DNA of 64,000 nt, taken from NCBI GenBank assembly GCA_964390805.1, contig CAYMKL010000011.1, positions 18,043 through 82,042 of the forward strand, written 5' to 3'. Within the stretch, counting starts at the first letter, position 1; every line of letters starts with the position of its first letter. A program made the translations under genes and the position numbers. This DNA comes from CAYMKL01 sp964390805. GTDB lineage: Bacteria; Chloroflexota; Anaerolineae; VGOG01. Below are positions 44,087 through 51,540 of the stretch, in pieces. Under the pieces are notes generated by a model. The model was given only the letters and a program-made list of their open reading frames with translations, did not search any database and was not told the origin of the DNA.

Positions 44087-45544
44087 ATGGTGGAACTATC
44101 CCATACACTGACAGGCACCGCCATCCCAGCAGACAAAGCAACTGGTGACTACCTTCTCCTGCCTTTCGAGGTGCCGCCCGGCATAGGCCGGCTGACTGTT
44201 CACTACACCTACACCCATCGGGTCAGTGCCGCGCTGCCGGGAGGTAGCGGCAACGTCGTGGACATCGGGGTGTTCGATCCGCGCGGCGCCGAGGTGTTCC
44301 GGGGCCACGGCTTCCGTGGCTGGAGCGGGAGCGACCGCTCCGAATTCACCATCGGGCTGGCGGACACTACCCCCGGCTACCTGCCCGGGCCGGTCTACCC
44401 GGGCACCTGGCACGTCATCCTGGGGCTCTACCACATCCTGCCCGAAGGATGCGATTATCGCCTGACCATCGTCGGTCAGCCGGGGAAAACGCCGCCACCA
44501 CCGGAGCCCGTCCCCCTGGCAGCTCCGGTATTGAGCCAGGAAGCCCGTTGGCATCGTGGCGACTTGCAGAGCCACACCCACCACTCCGATGGTACTGGCA
44601 GCCTGGGCGACCTGGCGGCGGCGGCCCGGGCGCGGGGTCTCGACTTCGTGGCCGTCACCGAGCACAACACCGTCAGCCACCTCCCCCACCTGGCCCAGGC
44701 CGGTGGCGACGACCTGCTCCTCATCCCCGGCGAGGAGGTCACTACTTATTACGGCCATGCCAATGCCTGGGGCATCCAGGGTTGGCAAGAGTTCCGCTGT
44801 CGTGACAATGACACGATGGCGCGGATCATTGGCGCTGTGCACGGCGCTGGCGCGCTGTTCTCCGTCAACCATCCCAAGGACAACGGCCCAGCCTGGGAGT
44901 ATAGCCTCGACCTGCCTTTCGATTGTGTGGAAGCTTGGCAGGGCTTCTGGGCATGGAACAACTATCAATCGCTGGCCTTCTGGGACAGCCTACTCCAGCG
45001 AGGGCGGCGGGTGGTGGCCGTGGGGGGAAGTGACAAACACGTGGCGCCCTTCACCGGACAGCTAAGCTTCTATGACATTGGCACGCCAACAACCTGGGTC
45101 TACGCTGAGGAGCTTTCGGCGGCGGGTATCCTGAGTGGCATCCGGGCCGGGCACGTTTTCATCTCAGCCGATCCGCAGGGGCCAGAGTTGTACCTGGCTG
45201 CCGACGCCGATGGGGATGGGCTGTACGATTGCATGATGGGGGATGAGGCCACGTACGTGGCGTCATTGCTGTCCGGGCGTCCCGTGATGCTGCGTGCCCA
45301 GGTGATCGGTGGCAGGGGGCTGGCGCTGAGGATCGTATCCGGCGAGGGGGTGGAGAGCGTACCTGTCGAGAGCGACGATTTTGTCCATCGCTGGCAGGCC
45401 AGGCCGAAGAACGACACCTTCTACCGCTTGGAGTTAGCTGAGCCCGGCGATGAGGAGGCAAGTCGCAATTCGGCGACACTGGTGAGGCGAGCCCTGTCGA
45501 ATCCCATCTACGTGACCATCGCCACATCAGGGGGGGACGGGTGA
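44087..45544 (+). CDS. PHP-type metallohydrolase, CehA/McbA-like
   Basis: A 485-residue protein. Residues 1-140 are a beta-sandwich (YPGTWHVILGLYH); the PHP domain starts near 155 with GDLQSHTHHSDGTG, then VTEHNTVSH, IPGEEVTTYYGHANAWG, FSVNHPKD and VGGSDKHV, supplying the His/Asp/Glu metal ligands of the family. CehA/McbA members hydrolyse phosphoesters or carbamates; the substrate here is unknown but could be a modified sugar. No signal peptide. Its TGA overlaps the GTG start of the next gene. Confidence 0.85.
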   Translation: MVELSHTLTGTAIPADKATGDYLLLPFEVPPGIGRLTVHYTYTHRVSAALPGGSGNVVDIGVFDPRGAEVFRGHGFRGWSGSDRSEFTIGLADTTPGYLPGPVYPGTWHVILGLYHILPEGCDYRLTIVGQPGKTPPPPEPVPLAAPVLSQEARWHRGDLQSHTHHSDGTGSLGDLAAAARARGLDFVAVTEHNTVSHLPHLAQAGGDDLLLIPGEEVTTYYGHANAWGIQGWQEFRCRDNDTMARIIGAVHGAGALFSVNHPKDNGPAWEYSLDLPFDCVEAWQGFWAWNNYQSLAFWDSLLQRGRRVVAVGGSDKHVAPFTGQLSFYDIGTPTTWVYAEELSAAGILSGIRAGHVFISADPQGPELYLAADADGDGLYDCMMGDEATYVASLLSGRPVMLRAQVIGGRGLALRIVSGEGVESVPVESDDFVHRWQARPKNDTFYRLELAEPGDEEASRNSATLVRRALSNPIYVTIATSGGDG

Positions 45545-46731
45545 ACTCACGTGAACGGGTTCTGGCGGCGCTGCGACATGAAGTGCCCGACCGTGTGCCT
45601 GTTGACCTGGGCGGCATGCGCTCTACCGGGATCACCGCTCTGGCCTACCGGCGGCTCAAGGAGCACCTGGGCATCACTGAGGGAGACATTTACGTCTATG
45701 ATACCGGCCAGCAACTAGCTGTGGTGGAGCCTTCTATCCTGGACCTCTTCGGCCTGGATGTCGTGCCGCTGGACCTGGATCAACTCCTGGGCTGGCAACC
45801 CTACACTCTCCCCGACGGCTACCCGGCTCATATCGTGGCCGGTTTCACCACCGAAACAGCGCCCGATGGGTCGGTCTACCAGCTTGAAGACGGCCGCCGG
45901 GTGCGCTACCGTCCCCCCACCGGCCTGTATTTCGACCGCATCTACTATCCCTTGGCCGAGGCCATCACTTCGGCCGATCTGGAACCCTTCCCCTTGCAGG
46001 GCTACAGCGACGATGAGCTGATTCTCCTCCACGACCGGGCTCGCTGCCTCTACGAGAACACCGATTATGCCATCATGGGTAACTTCGGGGGGAGCATCCT
46101 GGAGGCAGGGCAGGGCTTGCGCGGCTGGGAGCAGTTCATGATTGACCTGGCCCAAGGCGGCTCCTTCCTGGAGGCTTTCCTGGAAAAGCTGACCGGGGTT
46201 CACCTGGCCAACCTGGCCCGCTACCTGGATGCCGTTGGTTCCTACATCCAGATCATTGTTATGGGGGATGACCTGGGCACCCAACACGCGCTTCAGATCT
46301 CCCCTCAGACGTACCGTCGCTGGATCAAACCCTGCCATAGCTGCATCTACGGCTATGTCCGTCAGTATTACCCGCAGGTCTACGTCTTCCTCCATTCCTG
46401 CGGCAGCATCTACCCCCTGATCCCCGACCTCATCGAGGCCGGAGTTCAGATCCTCAACCCGGTGCAGATCTCGGCCGCAGGAATGAATCCCGTCCGCTTG
46501 AAGAGGAAGTTCGGTGCGGACCTCACCTTCTGGGGCGGGGGATGCGACACTCAACACACTCTCCCCCACGGCACCCCGCAGGAGGTAGCGGCCGAGGTGA
46601 AGCGGCTGCTGGACATCTTCGCCCCTGGGGGTGGTTACGTCTTCAACCAAGTCCACAACATCCAGGCCGATGTCCCTCCAGAGAATATCGTGGCCATGCT
46701 GGAGACAGCCCACGGAGGTTGCACGATATGA
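45541..46731 (+). CDS. UroD-like protein 3
   Basis: A 396-residue protein starting at GTG 45541 (MNSRERVLAALRHEVPDRVP) in a GTGA overlap with the metallohydrolase. It closely resembles UroD-like protein 1 in its N-terminus and in the motif LHSCGSIYPLIPDLIEAGV near residue 285 (HxC metal-type). It also shares HNIQADVPPENI at the C-terminus, where the third zinc-ligand Cys of MtaA/CmuA would be expected and is not seen. It is coupled by ATGA to a sugar-kinase-like gene. The function in glycan loci is unknown; a methyl- or decarboxyl-transfer on a sugar-derived acid is speculation. Confidence 0.8.
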   Translation: MNSRERVLAALRHEVPDRVPVDLGGMRSTGITALAYRRLKEHLGITEGDIYVYDTGQQLAVVEPSILDLFGLDVVPLDLDQLLGWQPYTLPDGYPAHIVAGFTTETAPDGSVYQLEDGRRVRYRPPTGLYFDRIYYPLAEAITSADLEPFPLQGYSDDELILLHDRARCLYENTDYAIMGNFGGSILEAGQGLRGWEQFMIDLAQGGSFLEAFLEKLTGVHLANLARYLDAVGSYIQIIVMGDDLGTQHALQISPQTYRRWIKPCHSCIYGYVRQYYPQVYVFLHSCGSIYPLIPDLIEAGVQILNPVQISAAGMNPVRLKRKFGADLTFWGGGCDTQHTLPHGTPQEVAAEVKRLLDIFAPGGGYVFNQVHNIQADVPPENIVAMLETAHGGCTI

Positions 46732-47264
46732 GTGAAAAAGAGCAGAAACGGCCATTACGCATCATCAACAGCGTCGCCCCCATCCGCATCTGTGACAATG
46801 GCGGTTGGACCGATACCTGGTTCGCCGAGTACGGCAAGATATTCAACATCGGTGTCTGTCCCTATGCCGAAGTGCAGATCGAAGTCTATCCCAACGACCA
46901 GGAAGAGCGCGTTGTCATCTACGCCGAGAACTACGGCGAACGGTATGTACGGCGTCTCAAAAAGACAACCTGGGATCGGCATCCGCTGCTGGAGGCTGCC
47001 ATCGAACGCATGGGCGTGCCTGATGACATCGCCATCCAGGTCACTATTTTCTGCGAAGCGCCCGCCGGTGCTTCGACCGGCACCTCGGCCGCCGTCACCG
47101 TCGCCCTCGTTGGTGCTTTGGATTGCCTCACACCCGGCCGCCTAACCCCGCACGAAGTCGCCTACATGGCCCAGTCTATCGAAACAGACATGCTCAAGCA
47201 GCAGTGTGGGATTCAAGACCAACTCTGCTCCGCCTACGGCGGCATCAACTACATCGAGATGTAG
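46728..47264 (+). pseudogene. GHMP sugar kinase, truncated by element insertion
   Basis: ATG 46728 is in an ATGA overlap with the previous gene. 178 residues remain. The GHMP N-terminus is SVAPIRICDNGGWTDT near residue 14 and the ATP-binding APAGASTGTSAAVTVAL is near 110. The frame then ends abruptly after SAYGGINYIEM at a TAG created within a 16-bp palindrome. Family members run to about 320-350 residues, so the C-terminal lobe is lost. The DNA downstream belongs to a serine recombinase whose 3' end overlaps by 20 nt. HddA- or fucokinase-like sugar phosphorylation would fit the locus. Confidence 0.85.
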
Positions 47265-48771
47265 TAGACAATAACCCCACCTCAGTTGGTGGGAAAAGAC
47301 CCTCTAGCTCGATCCAAGGCTCGTCATCGTCCGTGTACACCTTACCGCTCACCTGTAGCATCCCCAAAACCTTCCGCTTCTCCTCGAAATCCACAAGTTC
47401 AATCCCTTGGACGACCTCAGCTGCAAACTCCTCTACGGCCTGCATCCGCTCCTGTGTTATGGTTTCCGTTTCCAATCGCCCTTGAATCTCCTGAGCTTCT
47501 CTTTCCCAATCCGTGATTTCTTTTTCGATATCTCGACGCCGGCGGGCGTACTCCGCTTTCGGCATCCCGATGTCCGGGTCGAGGTATGCATTGGTCAGGG
47601 CCTCAAGCTTGACCTCGACCTTGGCCTTCAGATTAAGCGTGGTCTCCAATCGCTCGATGAGCCGTGCCTTCTGCTTCATTACTTCGGCTTCTCTGGCTCT
47701 ATAGCCTTCCCACAGTGCTGAGGGGTTGAGCAGAATCTCTTTGACGGCCTGCCAGACCTTCTCTTCGGCCAAGTCAGCACGTAGCGATTGAGTCCGATGT
47801 TTCCCCATTCTGCTGTGCCGGTAGTAGCGCCTGTCCTTCTTGAACTCACCGCAATAGGCATAACCGCACTCTGTGCAAGTCAGCATACCACGCAAGAGGT
47901 ACTTGTGCTGAGGCCGTTTTCGCTTCATCTTGCGGTTGTGAGCCAGCTTGCGCTGAGCGGCCTCGAAAGCCTCTCTATCCACTATGGAGGGCACGGGAAT
48001 GGCGATCCATTCCTCTTCTGGACGGTATACCGTCTTGGTCGGGCCCTGTCGCTTTCGCCGATTATAGTGTTTCGTACCCGTGTAGGTCTCGTTGCCCAGG
48101 ATTAACGAAACTGTCCCAGTTCGCCACTCTCTGTTTCCCTGGTGGGTCTTGAATGGCAGGGCCGTCAACCGGTGAGCGATTTCCCGAATGCTGACTTCTT
48201 CAGGGCCCGTATACCATTCAAATACAAGTTGAACGACATGGGCCTCTTGTTCCTCGATGACTAGGTGACCATTGCCGTCACTACGATAGCCGTAGGGGAT
48301 GCGGCCCGCACCGACAACGAGCCCCCGGCGAGCTTTGCTTCGTTTTCCTCTCACCATCCTCTCGGTGATCTTGGCCCTCTCATACTCGCTGATGGCTGCT
48401 CGTATCTGCTTTTGCAGTCTACCCTCATCGTCATCACGATAGTCGCCCAGGACATAGCGAATCGCAACCCCTGCCTTGCTGAGGTCTTCCTCTATGAGTA
48501 GTTGGTGGACAACCTTACGGGAAAGCCGATCCAGGTCATAGACGATTAGAGCCTCAATCTCGCCTGCGTGGGCCAGGTCCCGAATCTGGTCCAGGCCAGG
48601 CCGGTCCAGAGTCGCACCACTGATGCCCTCATCGCTGACTTCAGCTACTACTGACCAATCTCGGTCCTCGGCGTACTTACGACATGCCTCCACCTGTGAG
48701 GGAAGGCTATAGCCGTGCTTAGCCTGATCTTCTGTGGAAACCCTGGCGTATGTCACTACTCTCTTGCTCAT
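47245..48771 (-). CDS. Large serine recombinase (integrase)
   Basis: 508 residues. The resolvase catalytic domain has the nucleophile Ser 12 in YARVSTEDQ, DEGISGATLDRPGL and DRLSR. A recombinase domain lies from about 165 to 270, and a zinc-ribbon-like segment CTECGYAYCG near 300. A long coiled-coil stretch (about 365-450) precedes a C-terminal tail. This is the architecture of phage and ICE-type large serine integrases, which need a small directionality factor for excision (candidate at 50806). Its 3' end overlaps the interrupted kinase gene, as expected for an integrase next to its own attachment site. Confidence 0.93.
   Translation of the reverse strand: MSKRVVTYARVSTEDQAKHGYSLPSQVEACRKYAEDRDWSVVAEVSDEGISGATLDRPGLDQIRDLAHAGEIEALIVYDLDRLSRKVVHQLLIEEDLSKAGVAIRYVLGDYRDDDEGRLQKQIRAAISEYERAKITERMVRGKRSKARRGLVVGAGRIPYGYRSDGNGHLVIEEQEAHVVQLVFEWYTGPEEVSIREIAHRLTALPFKTHQGNREWRTGTVSLILGNETYTGTKHYNRRKRQGPTKTVYRPEEEWIAIPVPSIVDREAFEAAQRKLAHNRKMKRKRPQHKYLLRGMLTCTECGYAYCGEFKKDRRYYRHSRMGKHRTQSLRADLAEEKVWQAVKEILLNPSALWEGYRAREAEVMKQKARLIERLETTLNLKAKVEVKLEALTNAYLDPDIGMPKAEYARRRRDIEKEITDWEREAQEIQGRLETETITQERMQAVEEFAAEVVQGIELVDFEEKRKVLGMLQVSGKVYTDDDEPWIELEGLFPPTEVGLLSTTSRCS
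47249..47264. other. Candidate attachment-site core (palindrome)
   Basis: CTACATCGAGATGTAG is a perfect 16-bp palindrome with the central dinucleotide GA or CG region expected of a serine-integrase crossover. It lies where the kinase reading frame ends and the recombinase gene begins. Confidence 0.5.
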
Positions 48772-48885
48772 TTCGCTCCCTCCTTACTCTGTTTCCCGGA
48801 CCTCAGTCGTTGCACAATCAAGGTCTTACCGTGTTCAGAGGTGTCGGCTCGCATTTGCTTGAGAAGGTCAGCCGAAAGAATATCA

Positions 48886-49212
48886 TCAATATTGTACCTG
48901 GGTGCAGCGGATTTCGGCACCTCTCTTCTCAAGCTCTTCCTCTAGAAGATGGACAAGGCTCACCTCACGGGCAAGACGGTCGAGGCTGTAGATGACAACG
49001 GCATCAATCTCTCCCGCTCGGGCTAAACCTCGAATGCGATTCAGGCCAGATCGGTCAAGAGTTGCACCGCTCATGCCCTTGTCGGTTACCTCGGCCACCA
49101 CCGTCCAGCCCCGTTCCTCAACATACTTGCGGCATGCCTCGATTTGCGATAGTAATTGATCTTCCGTGGCACAGACCGCCACTCGCGCATAGACAGCCAC
49201 TTGCTTGGTCAT
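48886..49212 (-). pseudogene. Serine recombinase catalytic-domain fragment without catalytic Ser
   Basis: The start is at 49212 (MTKQVAVYARV) because similarity to the integrase begins there, after GAGGGGAGAG. 108 residues cover only the resolvase domain and stop at EIRCTQVQY. YARVSTEDQ of the neighbour is replaced by YARVAVCATEDQ, so the nucleophilic serine is lost and three residues are inserted. DKGMSGATLDRSGL and SLDRLAR remain. It could be a decayed duplicate or a retained accessory protein that dimerises with the integrase; the intact reading frame leaves that open. Confidence 0.75.
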
Positions 49213-49246
49213 TTGCTCTCCCCTCTCTTCTGTGATAGAATGTGGT

Positions 49247-49283
49247 CGGGAGCCCCTGAAGCTTGCCGGCATCGCAGGGCTCC
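49247..49283 (-). terminator. Hairpin upstream of recombinase fragment
   Basis: GGGAGCCC and GGGCTCCC enclose about 21 nt. It sits between the small zinc-finger gene and the recombinase fragment and has no U-run, so it may be a weak terminator or a structural element. Confidence 0.4.
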
Positions 49284-49307
49284 CCCGGGGGCGGCTGGGC
49301 ACTTGCC

Positions 49308-49541
49308 TTAGCCGCTCTCGGCCTTCTCTGTCCCTTTCAGGGCCTCCACAACCTGGCGGGGGACAAAGACGCGGCTGCCCCCTTCCACATAGAAGCCATC
49401 CAGGATGTTCTCTCTGCCTTCCAGGTTCGGCATACACTCAGGATGGGCAAAGAGAAAGGCGTCGGGGGCATAGTCCTCATAGGGGATGAGGAAAACTCGC
49501 TTCCCCAACTCGATCTCCTGTTCACAGTGCAGACAAATCAT
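49308..49541 (-). CDS. Small zinc-finger-like protein
   Basis: 77 residues starting MICLHCEQEIELGKRV. A CLHC pair (residues 3-6) and HPEC (residues 33-36) make a plausible C2-HC zinc site. GAAGGAGAG precedes the ATG. It follows the 38-residue gene by one base. No family recognised. Confidence 0.65.
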   Translation of the reverse strand: MICLHCEQEIELGKRVFLIPYEDYAPDAFLFAHPECMPNLEGRENILDGFYVEGGSRVFVPRQVVEALKGTEKAESG

Positions 49542-49542
49542 C

Positions 49543-49659
49543 TCATCTCTCCTTCTTTGGTATTAGCCCCCACAGCTTCGCCCGCCAGCGACGAAGCATG
49601 CTCCAGAGGCTTTCGCACTCGACCAGTCTCAGGTCGCACCGCTTGACCTCAAAGCTCAT
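49543..49659 (-). CDS. Hypothetical 38-residue basic protein
   Basis: ATG at 49659 preceded by GGGGTGATAG. The product starts MSFEVKRCDLRLVECESLW and has a basic, Trp-rich second half. The stop lies one base before the next gene's ATG, and the ribosome site of that gene is inside its 3' end. The tight packing suggests a real gene; the function is unknown. Confidence 0.5.
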   Translation of the reverse strand: MSFEVKRCDLRLVECESLWSMLRRWRAKLWGLIPKKER

Positions 49660-49682
49660 CTATCACCCCCTTCCCCATCTGC

Positions 49683-50123
49683 TCAAATCCATCCCAGCAG
49701 CCTGCAAACGGCAATAGGCAGCAGGGTCTCCAATCGCCACAGGTCGCCAGCTCCCATGGCGATGGCAATCTGGCGGTCGCCTTGCTTGACGCTGAGAAAG
49801 GCTAGAGCCTTCTTCCCACTCCCAGGTGACAAAGCCAGCACCTTGGCCTCTCCCTCACACCGATCGCTCTTGGCAGGGTCGTGGTAGAAGGAAAGAGGTT
49901 GTTTTCCGCCCTCCCGTAGCATCTTGGCAGCGAGGGATAGGTTGGCGGCCTCCTCGACGGAGAGAGCCAGGGTGATCTTGTTTTCCCAATCGTATTTACG
50001 CTGGCCTTTGACCGGCTTCCCTCCATTGCCCTCGGCAAACGAAATCCGGAAGATGCTCTTCTCCGTATCCGGCTTGATTTCGCAAGCTGCCTTGGTTCGG
50101 TACAGTATTAGGTCTTTAGCCAT
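49683..50123 (-). CDS. Hypothetical protein, possible PC4/Whirly-type ssDNA-binding fold
   Basis: 146 residues. The pattern of alternating strands with YDWENKITLALSVEEAANLSLAAKML in the middle, followed by KVLALSPGSGKKALAFLSVKQGD, recalls compact single-strand-binding folds of element-encoded proteins, but no diagnostic motif is present. Its position in an element replication and integration block is consistent with DNA binding. Treat the fold as a guess; the coding status is good (ATG, codon pattern, overlap with the upstream frame). Confidence 0.6.
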   Translation of the reverse strand: MAKDLILYRTKAACEIKPDTEKSIFRISFAEGNGGKPVKGQRKYDWENKITLALSVEEAANLSLAAKMLREGGKQPLSFYHDPAKSDRCEGEAKVLALSPGSGKKALAFLSVKQGDRQIAIAMGAGDLWRLETLLPIAVCRLLGWI

Positions 50124-50370
50124 TTTGGCCTCCTAGATAGCTCACTGACTTCCGACCCTTAGCCCAATTGCTGTGCCGTTGTCGTCGGTCTGCCAGATAT
50201 GCCGAATACTGCCGGGCGGCGGCTTGGACATTCTCATTCACCTGAACATCATCGGGGTCAATCTCGCCGTGCCTGATCAGCCAGCGAATGACCCCCAGCC
50301 TGCCCGGTAGATAATGAGCCTGGCGGATTTCCTGTTCCGAGATCGAGGTCCCGCTTGAGCCCCGCAGCCA
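50116..50370 (-). pseudogene. Frame-shifted 3' part of the 50620 gene
   Basis: In this frame the sequence GTSISEQEIRQAHYLPGRLG and then VIRWLIRHGEIDPDDVQV continue to QRHSNWAKGRKSVSYLGGQNG with a protein-like pattern and no good start codon. The frame of the upstream gene meanwhile degenerates into a Gly/Pro/Ser-rich tail. A one-base indel near 50350-50370, or a programmed shift, would join them into one protein of about 165 residues. The end overlaps the following gene's ATG. Confidence 0.45.
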
Positions 50371-50620
50371 CGCTGCTGATGAACTCCCAATCAATGTCAC
50401 CCGTGGTGGTGAAGTATCTCTGAGTAGCGCCGGGGGCGTCGAAGCCAGAGACCTCGACAAAGTCGCACTGGGCTATCAGCTCTCTGGCCTCGCGACGGGT
50501 TGCGCACCGAAACGTCTCCCCACTCTCCACCACGACGCTGTAGCCGTCCAACCGCACCGGCCCAACTTCTGGAGTGATAAAAGTGGATACTACCTTGGCT
50601 CTCTGTACTGTCATTTGCAT
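50258..50620 (-). CDS. Hypothetical protein, 5' part of a probably frameshifted gene
   Basis: 120 residues as read (MQMTVQRAKVVSTFITPEVG). The first 90 residues look like a compact alpha/beta domain (GYSVVVESGETFRCATRREA, ELIAQCDFVEVSGFD). The last 30 (GTGNPPGSLSTGQAGG...) look out of frame. The alternative frame continues better. No family recognised. Confidence 0.55.
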   Translation of the reverse strand: MQMTVQRAKVVSTFITPEVGPVRLDGYSVVVESGETFRCATRREARELIAQCDFVEVSGFDAPGATQRYFTTTGDIDWEFISSVAAGLKRDLDLGTGNPPGSLSTGQAGGHSLADQARRD

Positions 50621-50643
50621 CGCATTTTCCTTATCAAAACGAA

Positions 50644-50681
50644 AGCGGCCTCCCTGTGGTCCCGCTGACAGGGAGGCCGCT
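50644..50681 (-). terminator. Strong hairpin, probable - strand terminator
   Basis: AGCGGCCTCCCTGT (50644-50657) pairs perfectly with ACAGGGAGGCCGCT (50668-50681). On the - strand the stem is followed by TTCGTTTTG. A second imperfect stem GGGTCGTGT..ACACGACCC lies at about 50755-50789. Confidence 0.75.
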
Positions 50682-50805
50682 CATTGACTAAAACGGTAGG
50701 CTGTGATAGAATATCACAAGCCCTGCTCGCTGCCTGTATCAGCGTGTGGGGTCAGGGTCGTGTGGGTGTTACAGCACCGACACGACCCGCTTTGTTTACT
50801 GCTTC

Positions 50806-50997
50806 TTACTCTTCCTCCAACTCTCCAATTCTGTTAAGGCTGAGAAGGTCCCGTCCATAGATCCGCCAGAATCTGCCAATCTTGAAAGCCGGAAGAGCGC
50901 TCTGCTTAACCCACCTCAGCATGGTGCTGTAGCTAACTTTCAGATACTCCGCCGCTTCCCGTAGCGTGTATACTTCCCCTGGCTCAACTTTCCCCAT
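50806..50997 (-). CDS. Excisionase/HTH_17-type DNA-binding protein
   Basis: 63 residues from ATG 50997 (a GTG at 51000 is adjacent). VYTLREAAEYLKVSYSTMLR is the MerR-like/excisionase winged-helix signature, with FKIGRFWRIYGRDL as the wing. Proteins of this size act as recombination directionality factors or small repressors, so it is the natural candidate to control the integrase at 47245. Confidence 0.85.
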   Translation of the reverse strand: MGKVEPGEVYTLREAAEYLKVSYSTMLRWVKQSALPAFKIGRFWRIYGRDLLSLNRIGELEEE

Positions 50998-51125
50998 CAC
51001 TCTTGCCTCTAACTTCAGACTATTGGGCTTATGTTAGTAGCCCCTTTTATCGGTCGGGAGCAAGTATAATATACCACAGAATCCTCCCTTTGTCAAATCC
51101 CCGTTTCGCCTGCCTCATCAGCTTT

Positions 51126-51338
51126 TCAAGACGGGCCGTGCGGTGCTGTTATTCGGTTGTCAAAGTTCGGCTTTTTACTTGCCTCGGCTGAGGTCGCCGC
51201 TAAGTTCCCTTGCTTCTCTATCCTGTGCCTTGCCTCCGCCTCCTCAGCAAGCTGTAGCAGGAGGTTATACACCATCGCCAGCCTGCTGGCTAAGTCGGAA
51301 CTCGGTTTAGCATCACCCACTACCACCTTGATACCCAT
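51126..51338 (-). CDS. Hypothetical 70-residue protein
   Basis: The start is ATG 51338 (MGIKVVVGDAKPSSDLASRL) after AGGAATC; an in-frame ATG at 51362 has no site. Predicted mostly helical (MVYNLLLQLAEEAEARHRIE). No family recognised. It lies between the primase and the excisionase-like gene. Confidence 0.55.
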   Translation of the reverse strand: MGIKVVVGDAKPSSDLASRLAMVYNLLLQLAEEAEARHRIEKQGNLAATSAEASKKPNFDNRITAPHGPS

Positions 51339-51414
51339 CGAAGATTCCTGTTGTCCAAACACTTATGTTTAGCCAAAACGCAAATGAAATCGTACTTTCC
51401 CGAAAAGCCTACAT

Positions 51415-51540
51415 AGCCTTCAAACCCTACACAACCCTACATACCCTACAGGCCATGTAGGCTTGTGTAGGCTCTGTAGGCTTTGTAGGCTCTGAAGGCT
51501 TTTGCAAAGGGTCGCTTGTCCAATGTCTTTCGTGAACCCA
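51415..51540. repeat. TGTAGGCT direct-repeat array, copy 1
   Basis: CCTACA/TGTAGG units occur first inverted (CCTACATAGCC, CCCTACACAACCCTACATACCCTACAGG), then as about five 9-10-nt direct repeats of TGTAGGCTN. They are followed by GCAAAGGGTCG..TTGTCCAATG and TTTCGTGA. A very similar block recurs at 56855-56965. It lies just past the 3' end of the primase gene. Confidence 0.8.
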
